Below are positions 26,996 through 34,680 of a DNA stretch of 34,680 bases, one piece after another. A model generated the notes under the pieces. It did not search any database and was not told the origin of the DNA. It saw only the letters and a program-made list of their open reading frames with translations. The DNA is taken from the NCBI RefSeq assembly GCF_001043895.1, contig NZ_JTHF01000147.1, positions 1 to 34,680 on the forward strand, given 5' to 3'. How positions within the stretch are numbered: position 1 is the stretch's first letter; each line of letters begins with the position of its first letter. Made by a program: the position numbers and the translations under genes. Source of the DNA: Methylobacterium indicum. GTDB taxonomy: Bacteria > Pseudomonadota > Alphaproteobacteria > Rhizobiales > Beijerinckiaceae.

Positions 26996-29638
26996 GTGAT
27001 CGAACGGCTCGTGGCGTTTTCCGTACACCGGCGCTGGCTCGTCCTCGTGGCCGCGCTGCTGCTCACCGTCGCGAGCGCCGCCACGGCGGCGCACCTCTTC
27101 CGCATCAACACCGACGTCGAGCGCCTGATCACCCCGGACGTGCCCTGGCGCCAGGACGAGATCCAGTTCGAAAAGACGTTTCCGCAGCGCAGCAACCTGC
27201 TCGTCGCGGTGGTCGACGGGCAGACCCCGGAACAGGCCGAGGAGGCGGCGACCCGCCTGGTCCAGTCCCTCTCGACCCACAAGGACCTGCTGCCGATCGT
27301 CTACCGGCCCGACGGCGGCCCGTTCTTCGACAAGAACGGCCTGCTACTGATGCCCCAGAAGGAGCTGGAGCAGACCACCGAGAGGCTGATCCAGCAGCAG
27401 GGCCTCCTGGGGCCGCTCGCCGCCGACCCGTCCCTGCGCGGCATCATGCAGGCGATGGTGATGGGCGCTCAAGGCGTGAAGGCCGGCCAGGCCAAGCCCG
27501 AGGATCTCGTCGGCCCGATGGGGCAGATGAAGGAGGTCTTCGACCGCATCCTGAAGGGCGAGCGGGCCCAGCTGTCCTGGCAGCTCCTCCTCTCCGGCGG
27601 CAAGGCCGAGCCGGGCGACCTGCGCCGCTTCGTCATCGCCCAGCCGGTCCTCGACTACGACGCCCTCCAGCCCGGCGAGAAGGCGAGCCAGCTGATCCGC
27701 GAGACCGCCCGCACTCTCGGCCTGACCGAGGCCAACGGCGTGCGGGTGCGCCTGACCGGCCAGGTCGCGGTGGCGGACGACGAGTTCGCGACGCTGGCCG
27801 ACGATGCGGGGCTGAACTACTCGGTCACCGGCGGCGCCATCGTGCTATTTCTGTGGCTGGCCCTGCGCTCGGGCAGCCTCGTCGTCGCCGTCCTCATCAC
27901 CACCTTCGCGGGCCTCATCGTCACCGCGGCGCTGGGTCTCGTGATGGTCGGGGAGCTGAACCCGATCTCGGTCGCCTTCGCAGCCCTGTTCGTCGGCTTG
28001 GGCATCGATTTCGGCATCCAGTTCGCCGTGCGCTACCGCGCCGACCGCTTCGCCGAGGGGGATCTGGAACGGGCGATCCGCTCCGCCGCCCGCGGCGTCG
28101 GCTGGTCGCTGACGCTGGCCGCGGTGTCGCTGCTCGCCGGCTTCTTCTCCTTCCTGCCGACCGACTTCCGCGGCGTCTCGGAGCTCGGCCTGATCGCCGG
28201 CGTCGGCATGATCGTCGCCTATCTCTTCTCGCTCACCATGCTGCCGGCGCTGATCGCGGTGCTGCGGCCGCCGGGCGAGAAGCAGGAGGTCGGCACCGCC
28301 AGCATGGCCTCGGTCGATCACTGGATCCTCGAGCACCGCAAGCTCGTCCTGGTGCTCACCGGCCTCGTCACGGTGGCGGGCCTGCCCCTTCTCTACTGGC
28401 TGCCCTTCGACTCAAACCCGATGCACCTGCGCAGCGCCAAGGTGGAATCGGTCGCGACCTATCTCGACCTCGCCAAGGACCCGAAGACCAGCCCGAACTC
28501 GATCGACGTCGTGGTGCCGAACCGCGACGCCATCGACCCGATGGTCAAGAAGCTCACGGCCCTGCCGGGCGTCGCCGGGGTGGTGGACATCAACACCTTC
28601 GTGCCCGCCGACCAGGATCAGAAGCTCGCGACCATCGAGGACGCCGCGCAGGTGCTGGGCCCGGTGCTCAACCCGCCCCGCGTCGCGCCCGCGCCGACCG
28701 ACCGCGAGGTGGTGACGGCGATCCGCAACGCGGTCACGGCGCTCCGCGGCCTCTCGCAGGGCGCGAAGCCGGACGCGGCCTCCGGCCCGCTCGCCACGAT
28801 CCAGGGGTTCACCGACACGCTCGATCGCCTGGCCAATGCCGAGCCGCCGGTGCGCGAGGCCGCCGCCGCCGCGGTGGTGCCCAACCTCAAGGCCCTGCTC
28901 ACCCGCCTGCGCAGCCTGCTCGCGCCGGAGAAGATCACCCTCGAGAACCTGCCCAGGCAGATCCGCTCCGAGTGGATCGCTGCCGACGGCAAGGCCCGGA
29001 TCGAGGTCCAGCCCAAGGGCAACTCGAACGACAACCTGGTGCAGCGCCGCTTCGCCAAGGAGGTCCTGAGCGTCGCCCCCCACGCCACCGGCGCGCCGGT
29101 CGCCACCACCCTGTCGAGCCACACGATTCTCGGCGCCTTCATCGAGGCGGGCCTCCTGGCGCTGCTCTCGATCTTCATCATCCTGTCGGTGGCCCTGCGC
29201 CGCCCCTGGGACGTCGCCATGGCACTCGGCCCCCTGGTGCTCGCCACCCTGTGGACGCTGGAGGCGCTCTACCTCATCGGCATGCCGCTGAACTTCGCCA
29301 ACATCATCGCGCTGCCCTTGATGCTGGCGGTGGGCGTGGCGTTCCACATCTACTACGTGATCGCCTGGCGGGCCGGCGTCGCCGACATGCTGGCCTCGAG
29401 CCTGACCCGGGCGATCTTCTTCTCGGCGCTGACCACCGGCACCGCCTTCGGCTCACTGGTCCTGTCGAGCCATCCGGGCACCGCCAGCATGGGCAAGCTC
29501 CTCGCCCTGTCGCTGTTCTTCACCCTCATCGCCGCCTTCTTCATCGTCCCGGCCTTCCTCGGGCCCCCGCCGAAGCAGAAGGCGAAGGACGGGGCGCCGG
29601 AGACTGCCGTGCGGCGCGACCCGCTGATCCCGGCCTGA
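26996..29638 (+). CDS. hpnN: Hopanoid transporter HpnN (RND superfamily)
   Basis: An 880-residue inner-membrane RND-family protein of the HpnN group, which moves hopanoids from the inner to the outer membrane. An N-terminal helix (about 12-32, LVLVAALLLTVASAA) is followed by a periplasmic domain (about 33-270), a first five-helix bundle (about 270-425, with NPISVAFAALFVGLGIDFGI as the RND helix-4 signature), a single helix near 445-470, a second periplasmic domain (about 470-710) and a second bundle (about 710-865). The GTG start at 26996 begins the first cytoplasmic residues MIERLVAFSVHRRW. An intrinsic terminator follows 26 bases after the stop. Confidence 0.93.
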   Translation: MIERLVAFSVHRRWLVLVAALLLTVASAATAAHLFRINTDVERLITPDVPWRQDEIQFEKTFPQRSNLLVAVVDGQTPEQAEEAATRLVQSLSTHKDLLPIVYRPDGGPFFDKNGLLLMPQKELEQTTERLIQQQGLLGPLAADPSLRGIMQAMVMGAQGVKAGQAKPEDLVGPMGQMKEVFDRILKGERAQLSWQLLLSGGKAEPGDLRRFVIAQPVLDYDALQPGEKASQLIRETARTLGLTEANGVRVRLTGQVAVADDEFATLADDAGLNYSVTGGAIVLFLWLALRSGSLVVAVLITTFAGLIVTAALGLVMVGELNPISVAFAALFVGLGIDFGIQFAVRYRADRFAEGDLERAIRSAARGVGWSLTLAAVSLLAGFFSFLPTDFRGVSELGLIAGVGMIVAYLFSLTMLPALIAVLRPPGEKQEVGTASMASVDHWILEHRKLVLVLTGLVTVAGLPLLYWLPFDSNPMHLRSAKVESVATYLDLAKDPKTSPNSIDVVVPNRDAIDPMVKKLTALPGVAGVVDINTFVPADQDQKLATIEDAAQVLGPVLNPPRVAPAPTDREVVTAIRNAVTALRGLSQGAKPDAASGPLATIQGFTDTLDRLANAEPPVREAAAAAVVPNLKALLTRLRSLLAPEKITLENLPRQIRSEWIAADGKARIEVQPKGNSNDNLVQRRFAKEVLSVAPHATGAPVATTLSSHTILGAFIEAGLLALLSIFIILSVALRRPWDVAMALGPLVLATLWTLEALYLIGMPLNFANIIALPLMLAVGVAFHIYYVIAWRAGVADMLASSLTRAIFFSALTTGTAFGSLVLSSHPGTASMGKLLALSLFFTLIAAFFIVPAFLGPPPKQKAKDGAPETAVRRDPLIPA

Positions 29639-29664
29639 GGGTCGAGGGCAGAACCGACGACGAC

Positions 29665-29700
29665 AAGGCCCGTCCCTCCGCCGAGGGGCGGGCCTTTTTC
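29665..29700 (+). terminator. Intrinsic terminator after hpnN
   Basis: A GC-rich stem pairs GGCCCG-T-CCCTC with GAGGG-G-CGGGCC around a short loop, followed by TTTTTC. It lies 26 bp after the hpnN stop and fits a rho-independent terminator well. Confidence 0.85.
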
Positions 29701-29708
29701 TTGAAGGG

Positions 29709-29755
29709 CGCGGGTTTCCCCTCTCCCCGCCTGCGGGGGAGAGGGGAAACCCGCG
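29709..29755. repeat. 47-bp perfect palindrome (20-bp arms, 7-bp loop)
   Basis: Left arm 29709-29728 and right arm 29736-29755 are exact reverse complements, with a GCCTGCG loop. The arm core CCCCTCTCC is shared with the nested element at 18066-18122. It is probably a dispersed intergenic palindrome of the genome; it could also block transcription behind the terminator. Confidence 0.8.
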
Positions 29756-30008
29756 CCATGCTCGTCTTGGTTGCTTCGTCCGCGGGCCGTGAGTTTATTC
29801 CCACCTTCCGGTTGCGGCGCAGCAAGAACCCGTGCTAGGCACGACCCCATGATGCAGGATCGAGCCAGACTGGTCTCGCGGCTCACGCCGCCGTAGCGCC
29901 CCGCTCTCCCGCGTCCTCTCCTCAACGCCTGCCCTCTCGTGCCCGTCCGCCTCGCGGCCGGCCGTCCTCGCGCGCCTCGTCGCGCCCTGTCTCGAAAGCT
30001 CACACTCC

Positions 30009-31484
30009 ATGAATCTCGTCCGCCTCCGGCGCGAATGGGCGCCCGACGTCACGCGCGAAATCCTGGCCGGCACCGTCGTGGCGCTCGCCCTCATCCCCGA
30101 GGCGATCGCGTTCTCGATCATCGCCGGGGTCGACCCGAAGGTCGGGCTCTACGCCTCGTTCTGCATCGCGGTCGTCACCGCCATCGCGGGCGGGCGCCCG
30201 GCGATGATCTCGGCCGCCACCGGCGCGATGGCGCTGGTGATGACGACGCTGGTGAAGGACCACGGCCTCGGCTACCTCTTCGCCGCGACGATCCTGACCG
30301 GCCTGATCCAGCTCGCCGCCGGCGCGCTCCGGCTCGGCAACCTGATGCGCTTCGTCTCGCGCTCGGTCGTCACCGGCTTCGTCAACGCCCTCGCCATCCT
30401 GATCTTCATGGCCCAGATGCCCGAGCTGCTCGGCCGCGGGCCCATCGTCTACGCGATGACCGCCGCCGGCCTCGCGCTGATCTACGGCCTGCCGTATCTC
30501 ACCAAGGCCGTGCCCTCGGCGCTCGTCACCATCGTGCTCCTCACCGCGCTCTCGATGAGCCTCGGCCTCGGCATCCGCACCGTCGGCGACATGGGAGCGC
30601 TGCCGAGCGAATTGCCGAGCTTCGCCCTGCCCCAGGTGCCGCTGACCCTCGAGACGCTGCGGATCATCCTGCCCTACGCGCTGACGCTGTCGATGGTCGG
30701 CCTGCTCGAGAGCCTGATGACGGCGGCGATCGTCGACGAGCGCACCGACACGACCTCGAACAAGAACCGCGAATGCGCCGGCCAGGGGCTGGCCAACGTC
30801 ACCGCCGGCCTGTTCGGCGGCATGGCCGGCTGCGCGATGATCGGCCAGTCGGTGATCAACGTCTCGTCGGGCGGCCGCGGCCGGCTCTCGACCCTGTGGG
30901 CCGGCGCCTTCCTGCTCTTCCTGATCGTGGTGCTCGGCCCCTACGTGGCGCAGATCCCGATGGCGGCTTTGGTCGCCGTGATGATCATGGTGTCGATCAA
31001 CACCTTCCAGTGGCGCTCGATCCGGACCCTGCTCACCCATCCGACGACGTCGAGCATCGTGATGCTCGGCACCGTGGCGGTGGTGGTCGCCACCCACGAC
31101 CTCGCCAAGGGCGTGCTGTTCGGCGTGGTGCTGAGCGGGCTGTTCTTCGCCCACAAGGTCACGCGGTTCTTCGCCGTCGTCTCCGCGCGCGAGGGCGCCG
31201 TCCGCACCTACCGGGTGACGGGCCAGATCTTCTTCGCCACGGCCGAGGCCTTCCATGGCGGCTTCGACTTTCGCGAGGACGACCTGCAGCGCGTCGTCAT
31301 CGACCTGACGGACGCCCATTTCTGGGACCTGACCGCCGTCAATGCGCTGGACCGCGTCGTCCTGAAGTTCCGTCACCACGACGTGCCGGTGGAGATCGTC
31401 GGCCTCAACGCCGCCTCGGCGACGCTGGTCGAGCGGCTCGGCACCCACGACAAGCCGGGGGCGGCCCTCGCCTCGGGGCATTGA
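30009..31484 (+). CDS. SulP-family inorganic anion transporter with STAS domain
   Basis: A 491-residue SulP (SLC26-like) inner-membrane transporter. The N-terminal part has [20 protein letters not shown] (20-39), typical of the SulP first helices, and PKVGLYASF. About ten to fourteen membrane segments span 17-385. [20 protein letters not shown] (about 255-274) is the conserved central motif. A C-terminal STAS domain (about 400-480) contains [20 protein letters not shown] and a normal [12 protein letters not shown] end. SulP proteins carry sulfate, bicarbonate or other anions; the substrate cannot be told. At 491 residues it belongs to the shorter bacterial subgroup. Confidence 0.9.
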   Translation: MNLVRLRREWAPDVTREILAGTVVALALIPEAIAFSIIAGVDPKVGLYASFCIAVVTAIAGGRPAMISAATGAMALVMTTLVKDHGLGYLFAATILTGLIQLAAGALRLGNLMRFVSRSVVTGFVNALAILIFMAQMPELLGRGPIVYAMTAAGLALIYGLPYLTKAVPSALVTIVLLTALSMSLGLGIRTVGDMGALPSELPSFALPQVPLTLETLRIILPYALTLSMVGLLESLMTAAIVDERTDTTSNKNRECAGQGLANVTAGLFGGMAGCAMIGQSVINVSSGGRGRLSTLWAGAFLLFLIVVLGPYVAQIPMAALVAVMIMVSINTFQWRSIRTLLTHPTTSSIVMLGTVAVVVATHDLAKGVLFGVVLSGLFFAHKVTRFFAVVSAREGAVRTYRVTGQIFFATAEAFHGGFDFREDDLQRVVIDLTDAHFWDLTAVNALDRVVLKFRHHDVPVEIVGLNAASATLVERLGTHDKPGAALASGH

Positions 31485-31504
31485 GCGGCTGTCTGATCGA
31501 TCAT

Positions 31505-31526
31505 CACGGAGTTGAGATCCTCCGTG
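31505..31526 (+). other. Hairpin downstream of sulP
   Basis: CACGGAG and CTCCGTG form a 7-bp stem around an 8-base loop, 21 bases after the sulP stop. It lacks a T-run, so it is not a classic intrinsic terminator, but it may stabilise the transcript 3' end. Confidence 0.4.
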
Positions 31527-31576
31527 TCATCCCGCCGAGGCGGAACAGGATCACCCTACGACCAAACCAACAGACA

Positions 31577-31606
31577 ATTCCGGGCTCCGCTGCGCGGACC
31601 CGGAAT
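31577..31606. repeat. 30-bp hairpin repeat (ATTCCGGG ... CCCGGAAT)
   Basis: ATTCCGGG and CCCGGAAT flank an inner stem TCCGC-TGC-GCGGA with one bulged C. Such elements are often dispersed intergenic repeats in this group; only one copy is in this window. Confidence 0.6.
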
Positions 31607-31958
31607 GACGAAGAGGGTACGAAGACTGTCGATCGGGTCAAACAGGCTCTGACACGGGGATTGCCCCTCGATGAGCGCGCGATGCTGCGAGCACGATCGT
31701 GCCGCCCGCGGGGCACCGGCGCGCATCCGCGCCTGCTCCGGCGGGACGGCCAACCTTCACAACGCTGTCGCACAACGCCCCTACAGACCGAAACCAGCCT
31801 GAAACAAACTGCAACAGGGCCGCTTCACCTGTTCGGCCCGCTCCATCGAACGCATGGGAGCGCGCCTCCCGTCGCCGCGTCTGTTCCCGCCCCTTCACGT
31901 CCTCAACCGCTCCGCGCGGAACGGCGGCGCTCGCCTCGCAATCGCCCCCCGTGCGCCA

Positions 31959-31994
31959 GGAGACATGCATCCGGAGACATACGCCTGGAGACAT
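31959..31994. repeat. Three GGAGACAT direct repeats at exact 14-bp spacing
   Basis: GGAGACAT occurs at 31959, 31973 and 31987. The spacing is exactly 14 bp, and the intervening 6-bp spacers differ. It lies just upstream of the Ig-like remnant and nucleotidase. It could be a regulator-binding array or simple duplication. Confidence 0.6.
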
Positions 31995-32002
31995 CGGAAC
32001 CC

Positions 32003-32198
32003 ATGGCCATGACGGTCTCCGACGCCGCCCAGGTCGCGATCAGCGGCGACGCCGTGACGATCGACCCGCGCGCCGACCTCGCGCGGGCACCGCCTACGGC
32101 GTGATCGTGCCGAAGGGCGCCCTCACCGACCGCCGGCAACGCCTTCGCGGGCCTGGCGCAGGACCAGCTCGACCTCACCAACCCAGCAGGCCGCCCCG
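32003..32198 (+). pseudogene. Frameshifted Ig-like domain remnant
   Basis: The first frame reads MAMTVSDAAQVAISGDAVTI then DPRADLA and soon stops at 32102-32104. Continuing in a second frame gives GTAYGVIVPKGALTD, and in a third AGNAFAGLAQDQLDLT, then the reading returns to the nucleotidase frame as QQAAP-MTYTL. Together these match the C-terminal half of the bacterial (SwmB/SbsA-like) Ig-like domains common in secreted Methylobacterium proteins. Three small indels are needed: about -1 near 32082, -2 near 32130 and +1 near 32180. The domain's first half is missing. Either the gene is decaying or the sequence has errors here. Confidence 0.7.
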
Positions 32199-34680
32199 AT
32201 GACCTACACGCTCCAGATCCTGCACGCGTCCGACTGGGAGGCCGGCCTCCTGGCGACCCAGCGGGCGCCGAACTTCGCGGCGATCGTCGACAAGCTCGAG
32301 GACGCGACCCCGAACTCGATCACGCTCTCGACCGGCGACGGCTGGATCCCGAGCCCGTTCTTCATCGCCGGCGCCGACCCGCAGCTGAACGCGACCTATA
32401 ACGGCATCTACAACCAGGTTTACGGGCTGTCGGGCGCCAACGCCTACGGCAAGCTCACCGCCTCGCCGGGCCGGGCCGACATCACGATTCAGAACATCAT
32501 CGGCGTCCAGGCCGCGGTGTTCGGCAACCACGAATTCGATTCCGGTCCCAACGAGGTCGCCAACATCATCGGCGCCAATCTCGGCACGGCGCCGGGTGCG
32601 GCCGACGACACCTGGGTCGGGTCGCAATTCCCCTACCTCTCGACCAACCTGAATTTTTCGAGGGACACGGCGCTGTCGGGCCTCGTCCACAAGGACGGCG
32701 ACGCCGCGACCTTCGCCGAGACCGGCCCGACCTCGACCCAGACCGGCACCGGCGCCGACAAGATCGCCAAGTCGGTGGTCATCACCGAGAACGGCGAGAA
32801 GATCGCCTTCATCGGCGCCACCACCCAGCTCGAGCCGCTGCTGACGACGCTCGGCAACGTCACCCTCGACGGCTTCACCGGCCGCGACGAGATCGCGCTG
32901 CTCGCCCAGCAGATCAATGCCGAGGTCGACCGGGTGCTCGCCGCCAATCCGGGCCTCGACAAGGTCATCGTCGGCACCCACCTGCAGCAATTGTCGAACG
33001 AGCAGGCGCTGGCCCCGCTCCTGCGCAACGTCGACGTGCTGATCGGCGGCGGCTCGCACACCCTGCTCTCCGATTCCAACGACCGGCTGCTGCCGGGCGA
33101 CGTGTCGGGCGGCGCCTACCCGCAATTCTTCACCAACGCCTCGGGCCAGACCCTGGCGCTGGTCAACACCGCCTCCGAGTACTCGTATGTCGGGCGCCTG
33201 ACCGTCACCTTCGACGACAAGGGCACCATCATCCGCGACTCGATCACGCCGCAGAATTCCGGTGCGGTCGCGGTCGACGACACATCCGTGGCGCAGTTCT
33301 GGGGCTCGACGGCAGCGGCCTTCGCGCCCGGCACCAAGGGCTACCTCGTCAAGGAAATGATCGAGGGTCTCGACGTCAACAACGACGGCATCCAGGAAAC
33401 CGCCGGCGTCGCCGACATCATCCGCCAGCAGGACGGCAACATCCTCGGCCGCACCAGCGTCTACCTCGAAGGGCGCCGCGGCGAGGTCCGTACCGAGGAG
33501 ACCAACCTCGGCGATCTCTCCGCCGACGCCAACCTCTGGTACGCCAAGCAGTACGATGCCTCGGTCGCGGTCTCGATCAAGAACGGCGGCGGCATCCGCG
33601 ACTCGATCGGCTCGTTCTCGACCGCGGGCGGCGGCACCGCCGAATTGCCCCCGGCGGCCAACCCCTCCGCCGGCAAGCGATCGGGCGACATCTCGCAGCT
33701 CGACGTCACCAACTCGCTGCGCTTCAACAACGCGCTCGCCGTCACCACGGTGTCGGCGCTGGAGATGAAGCGGATCCTGGAGCACGCCGTCTCGGCGAGC
33801 AATGCCGGCGCGACGCCCGGCCAGTTCCCGCAGATCGGGGGCCTGAGCTTCTCCTTCGACGCCAGCAAGACCGCCCAGACCCTCGACGCCAACGGCACCG
33901 TCACCCGCGAGGGCCAGCGGATCCTCAACGCGGCGATCGTCGACGAGAACGGCCGGATCACCGACACCCTGGTCCAGAACGGCCAGATCGTCGGCGACCC
34001 GAACCGGGGCATCCGCACCGTCACCCTCGACTTCCTGGCGACCGGCACCTCGACCGCACCGGGCCTCGGCGGCGACAACTACCCGTTCCCGGCCTATGGC
34101 GAGAACAAGGTGGCGCTCGCCTCCGCCACGCCCGGCGCCTCGCTGCCGAACACCGCGACCTTCGCGGCGCAGGGCACCGAGCAGGACGCGATGGCCGAGT
34201 ACCTGCGCGCCCACTACGCTTCGACGCCCTACGGCACCGCCGACACCACGCCCGCCGGCGATAACCGGATCCAGAACCTCGCCGCCCGCGCCGACACGGT
34301 GCTCGCCCGCGGCGTCACCCGGATCGGCACGGACGGCGCCGACCGGCTCGACGGTACGGCCTATGACGACCTGATCAGTGGCGGCGCCGGCGACGACATC
34401 ATCTTCAACACGCCCGGCAACGACATCCTGCTCGGTGGCCGGACCCCGACCGGCCCGACCGGCAACGACACCCTGGTGTTCAATTCCCGGCTCGCCGATA
34501 CCACCGTCACCCGCGACGGCGCCTACACCCTCATCACCGGACCCGAGGGCCAGGACCGCGTCACCGGTGACGACGGTGGCATCGCCGAACAGGTAGCGCT
34601 CGAAGCCGGTGACGCGGTCCTGGCCCTCGGGTCCGGTGATGAGGGTGTAGGCGCCGTCGCGGGTGACGGTGGTATCGGCG
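32199..34680 (+). CDS. Secreted RTX-tailed 5'-nucleotidase/metallophosphatase (3' incomplete)
   Basis: An open frame of at least 827 codons with no stop in the window. The N-terminal metallophosphatase domain (about 1-330) has LHASDWEAG (8-16), STGDGW (44-49), FGNHEFD (108-114), VGTHLQQLS and IGGGSHT as metal-binding blocks. The 5_nucleotid_C domain follows (about 425-640) with IKNGGGIRDSIG and NSLRFNNALAVTTVS. Residues about 707-745 (DGADRLDGTAYDDLISGGAG, GNDILLGG) are RTX calcium-binding repeats. With no signal peptide, type I secretion is expected. The family releases phosphate from nucleotides outside the cell. Beyond 34567 the frame enters an inverted repeat, and residues after TGPEGQDRVTG are probably not real. 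The true start may lie in the upstream Ig-like remnant. Confidence 0.85.
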   Translation, partial: MTYTLQILHASDWEAGLLATQRAPNFAAIVDKLEDATPNSITLSTGDGWIPSPFFIAGADPQLNATYNGIYNQVYGLSGANAYGKLTASPGRADITIQNIIGVQAAVFGNHEFDSGPNEVANIIGANLGTAPGAADDTWVGSQFPYLSTNLNFSRDTALSGLVHKDGDAATFAETGPTSTQTGTGADKIAKSVVITENGEKIAFIGATTQLEPLLTTLGNVTLDGFTGRDEIALLAQQINAEVDRVLAANPGLDKVIVGTHLQQLSNEQALAPLLRNVDVLIGGGSHTLLSDSNDRLLPGDVSGGAYPQFFTNASGQTLALVNTASEYSYVGRLTVTFDDKGTIIRDSITPQNSGAVAVDDTSVAQFWGSTAAAFAPGTKGYLVKEMIEGLDVNNDGIQETAGVADIIRQQDGNILGRTSVYLEGRRGEVRTEETNLGDLSADANLWYAKQYDASVAVSIKNGGGIRDSIGSFSTAGGGTAELPPAANPSAGKRSGDISQLDVTNSLRFNNALAVTTVSALEMKRILEHAVSASNAGATPGQFPQIGGLSFSFDASKTAQTLDANGTVTREGQRILNAAIVDENGRITDTLVQNGQIVGDPNRGIRTVTLDFLATGTSTAPGLGGDNYPFPAYGENKVALASATPGASLPNTATFAAQGTEQDAMAEYLRAHYASTPYGTADTTPAGDNRIQNLAARADTVLARGVTRIGTDGADRLDGTAYDDLISGGAGDDIIFNTPGNDILLGGRTPTGPTGNDTLVFNSRLADTTVTRDGAYTLITGPEGQDRVTGDDGGIAEQVALEAGDAVLALGSGDEGVGAVAGDGGIG
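34493..34680. repeat. 75-bp perfect inverted repeat at the right edge
   Basis: 34493-34567 and 34606-34680 are exact reverse complements separated by 38 bases. The reverse complement of the spacer and right arm reads on from the nucleotidase as GQDRVTGFERYLFGDAT, which is a natural continuation of that protein. The right arm therefore looks like the opposite strand of the same gene joined by fold-back, as in assembly or amplification chimeras at contig ends. Confidence 0.9.

Larger units (their letters stand above)
29639..30008. other. Intergenic region between hpnN and sulP
   Basis: It contains an intrinsic terminator for hpnN and a long perfect palindrome, each listed. The remaining 250 bp before the SulP gene show no clear gene or promoter. 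Confidence 0.55.
31485..32002. other. Non-coding region before the Ig-like remnant
   Basis: I see no gene in these 518 bases. They hold a hairpin just after sulP (31505-31526), a dispersed-type hairpin (31577-31606), a CYGMAAC direct-repeat series (31788-31815) and a triple GGAGACAT repeat (31959-31994). Confidence 0.5.

Noticed and set aside
34568..34680. Reading the last 37 codons as the real C-terminus of the nucleotidase
   Set aside because: They arise from the reverse strand of the same gene and give a low-complexity Gly/Ala/Asp sequence unlike the expected continuation.

Overview
The window is strongly GC-rich chromosomal DNA from an alphaproteobacterium, most likely Methylobacterium or a close relative in the Hyphomicrobiales. 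The evidence is the hopanoid set hpnG, hpnH, ispH and hpnN, a PurU formyl-tetrahydrofolate hydrolase, a small NDN-type protein, a Hint_2 protein and an RTX-tailed nucleotidase. This is inferred from gene content and base composition, not from a marker gene. I see no rRNA, tRNA, CRISPR array, integrase or transposase.

Layout. 1-177: 3' end of a probable TetR regulator. 156-2830 (minus): a tight operon of a Crp/Fnr regulator, a C45-type acyltransferase/hydrolase and an NAD-dependent epimerase. 2964-4295 (minus): a UDP-N-acetylhexosamine dehydrogenase. 4571-6058 (minus): a Hint-domain protein whose 5' third and promoter are AT-rich, unlike everything around them. 6382-9798 (plus): ABC-F ATPase, SAM methyltransferase and purU. 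9788-11592 (minus): a methyltransferase and an AlgX/AlgJ-like protein. 11779-17489 (plus): a five-gene operon of a GlcG/HbpS-like protein and a complete oligopeptide-type ABC importer. 17579-19093: a small exported protein and an RraA-like protein. 19125-21519 (minus): a small membrane protein, a DUF4142 protein and Ada. 21913-23437: a DnaQ-like exonuclease and a convergent two-part unknown protein. 23645-29638: the hopanoid region. 30009-31484: a SulP transporter. 31485-34680: a long non-coding region, a frameshifted Ig-like domain remnant and an RTX-tailed 5'-nucleotidase that runs off the end.

How genes work together. IspH supplies isoprenoid precursors. HpnH and HpnG make and process adenosylhopane, and HpnN moves hopanoids to the outer membrane. 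PurU links to folate-bound one-carbon flux. The UDP-sugar dehydrogenase, the epimerase and the AlgX-like protein point to surface polysaccharide or nucleotide-sugar work, but they are not in one cluster.

Quality warnings. The last 188 bases form a 75-bp perfect inverted repeat around a 38-bp spacer, and the second arm reads as the reverse complement of the expected gene continuation. This looks like a fold-back chimera at a contig end. The first 31 bases include a 16-C homopolymer. The Ig-like remnant at 32003-32198 needs three small indels to read through. I did not find a convincing new defence or mobile system. The most unusual items are the mosaic Hint gene with two operator-like dyads, the fused unknown protein at 22895-23437, the frameshifted Ig domain and the terminal inverted repeat.
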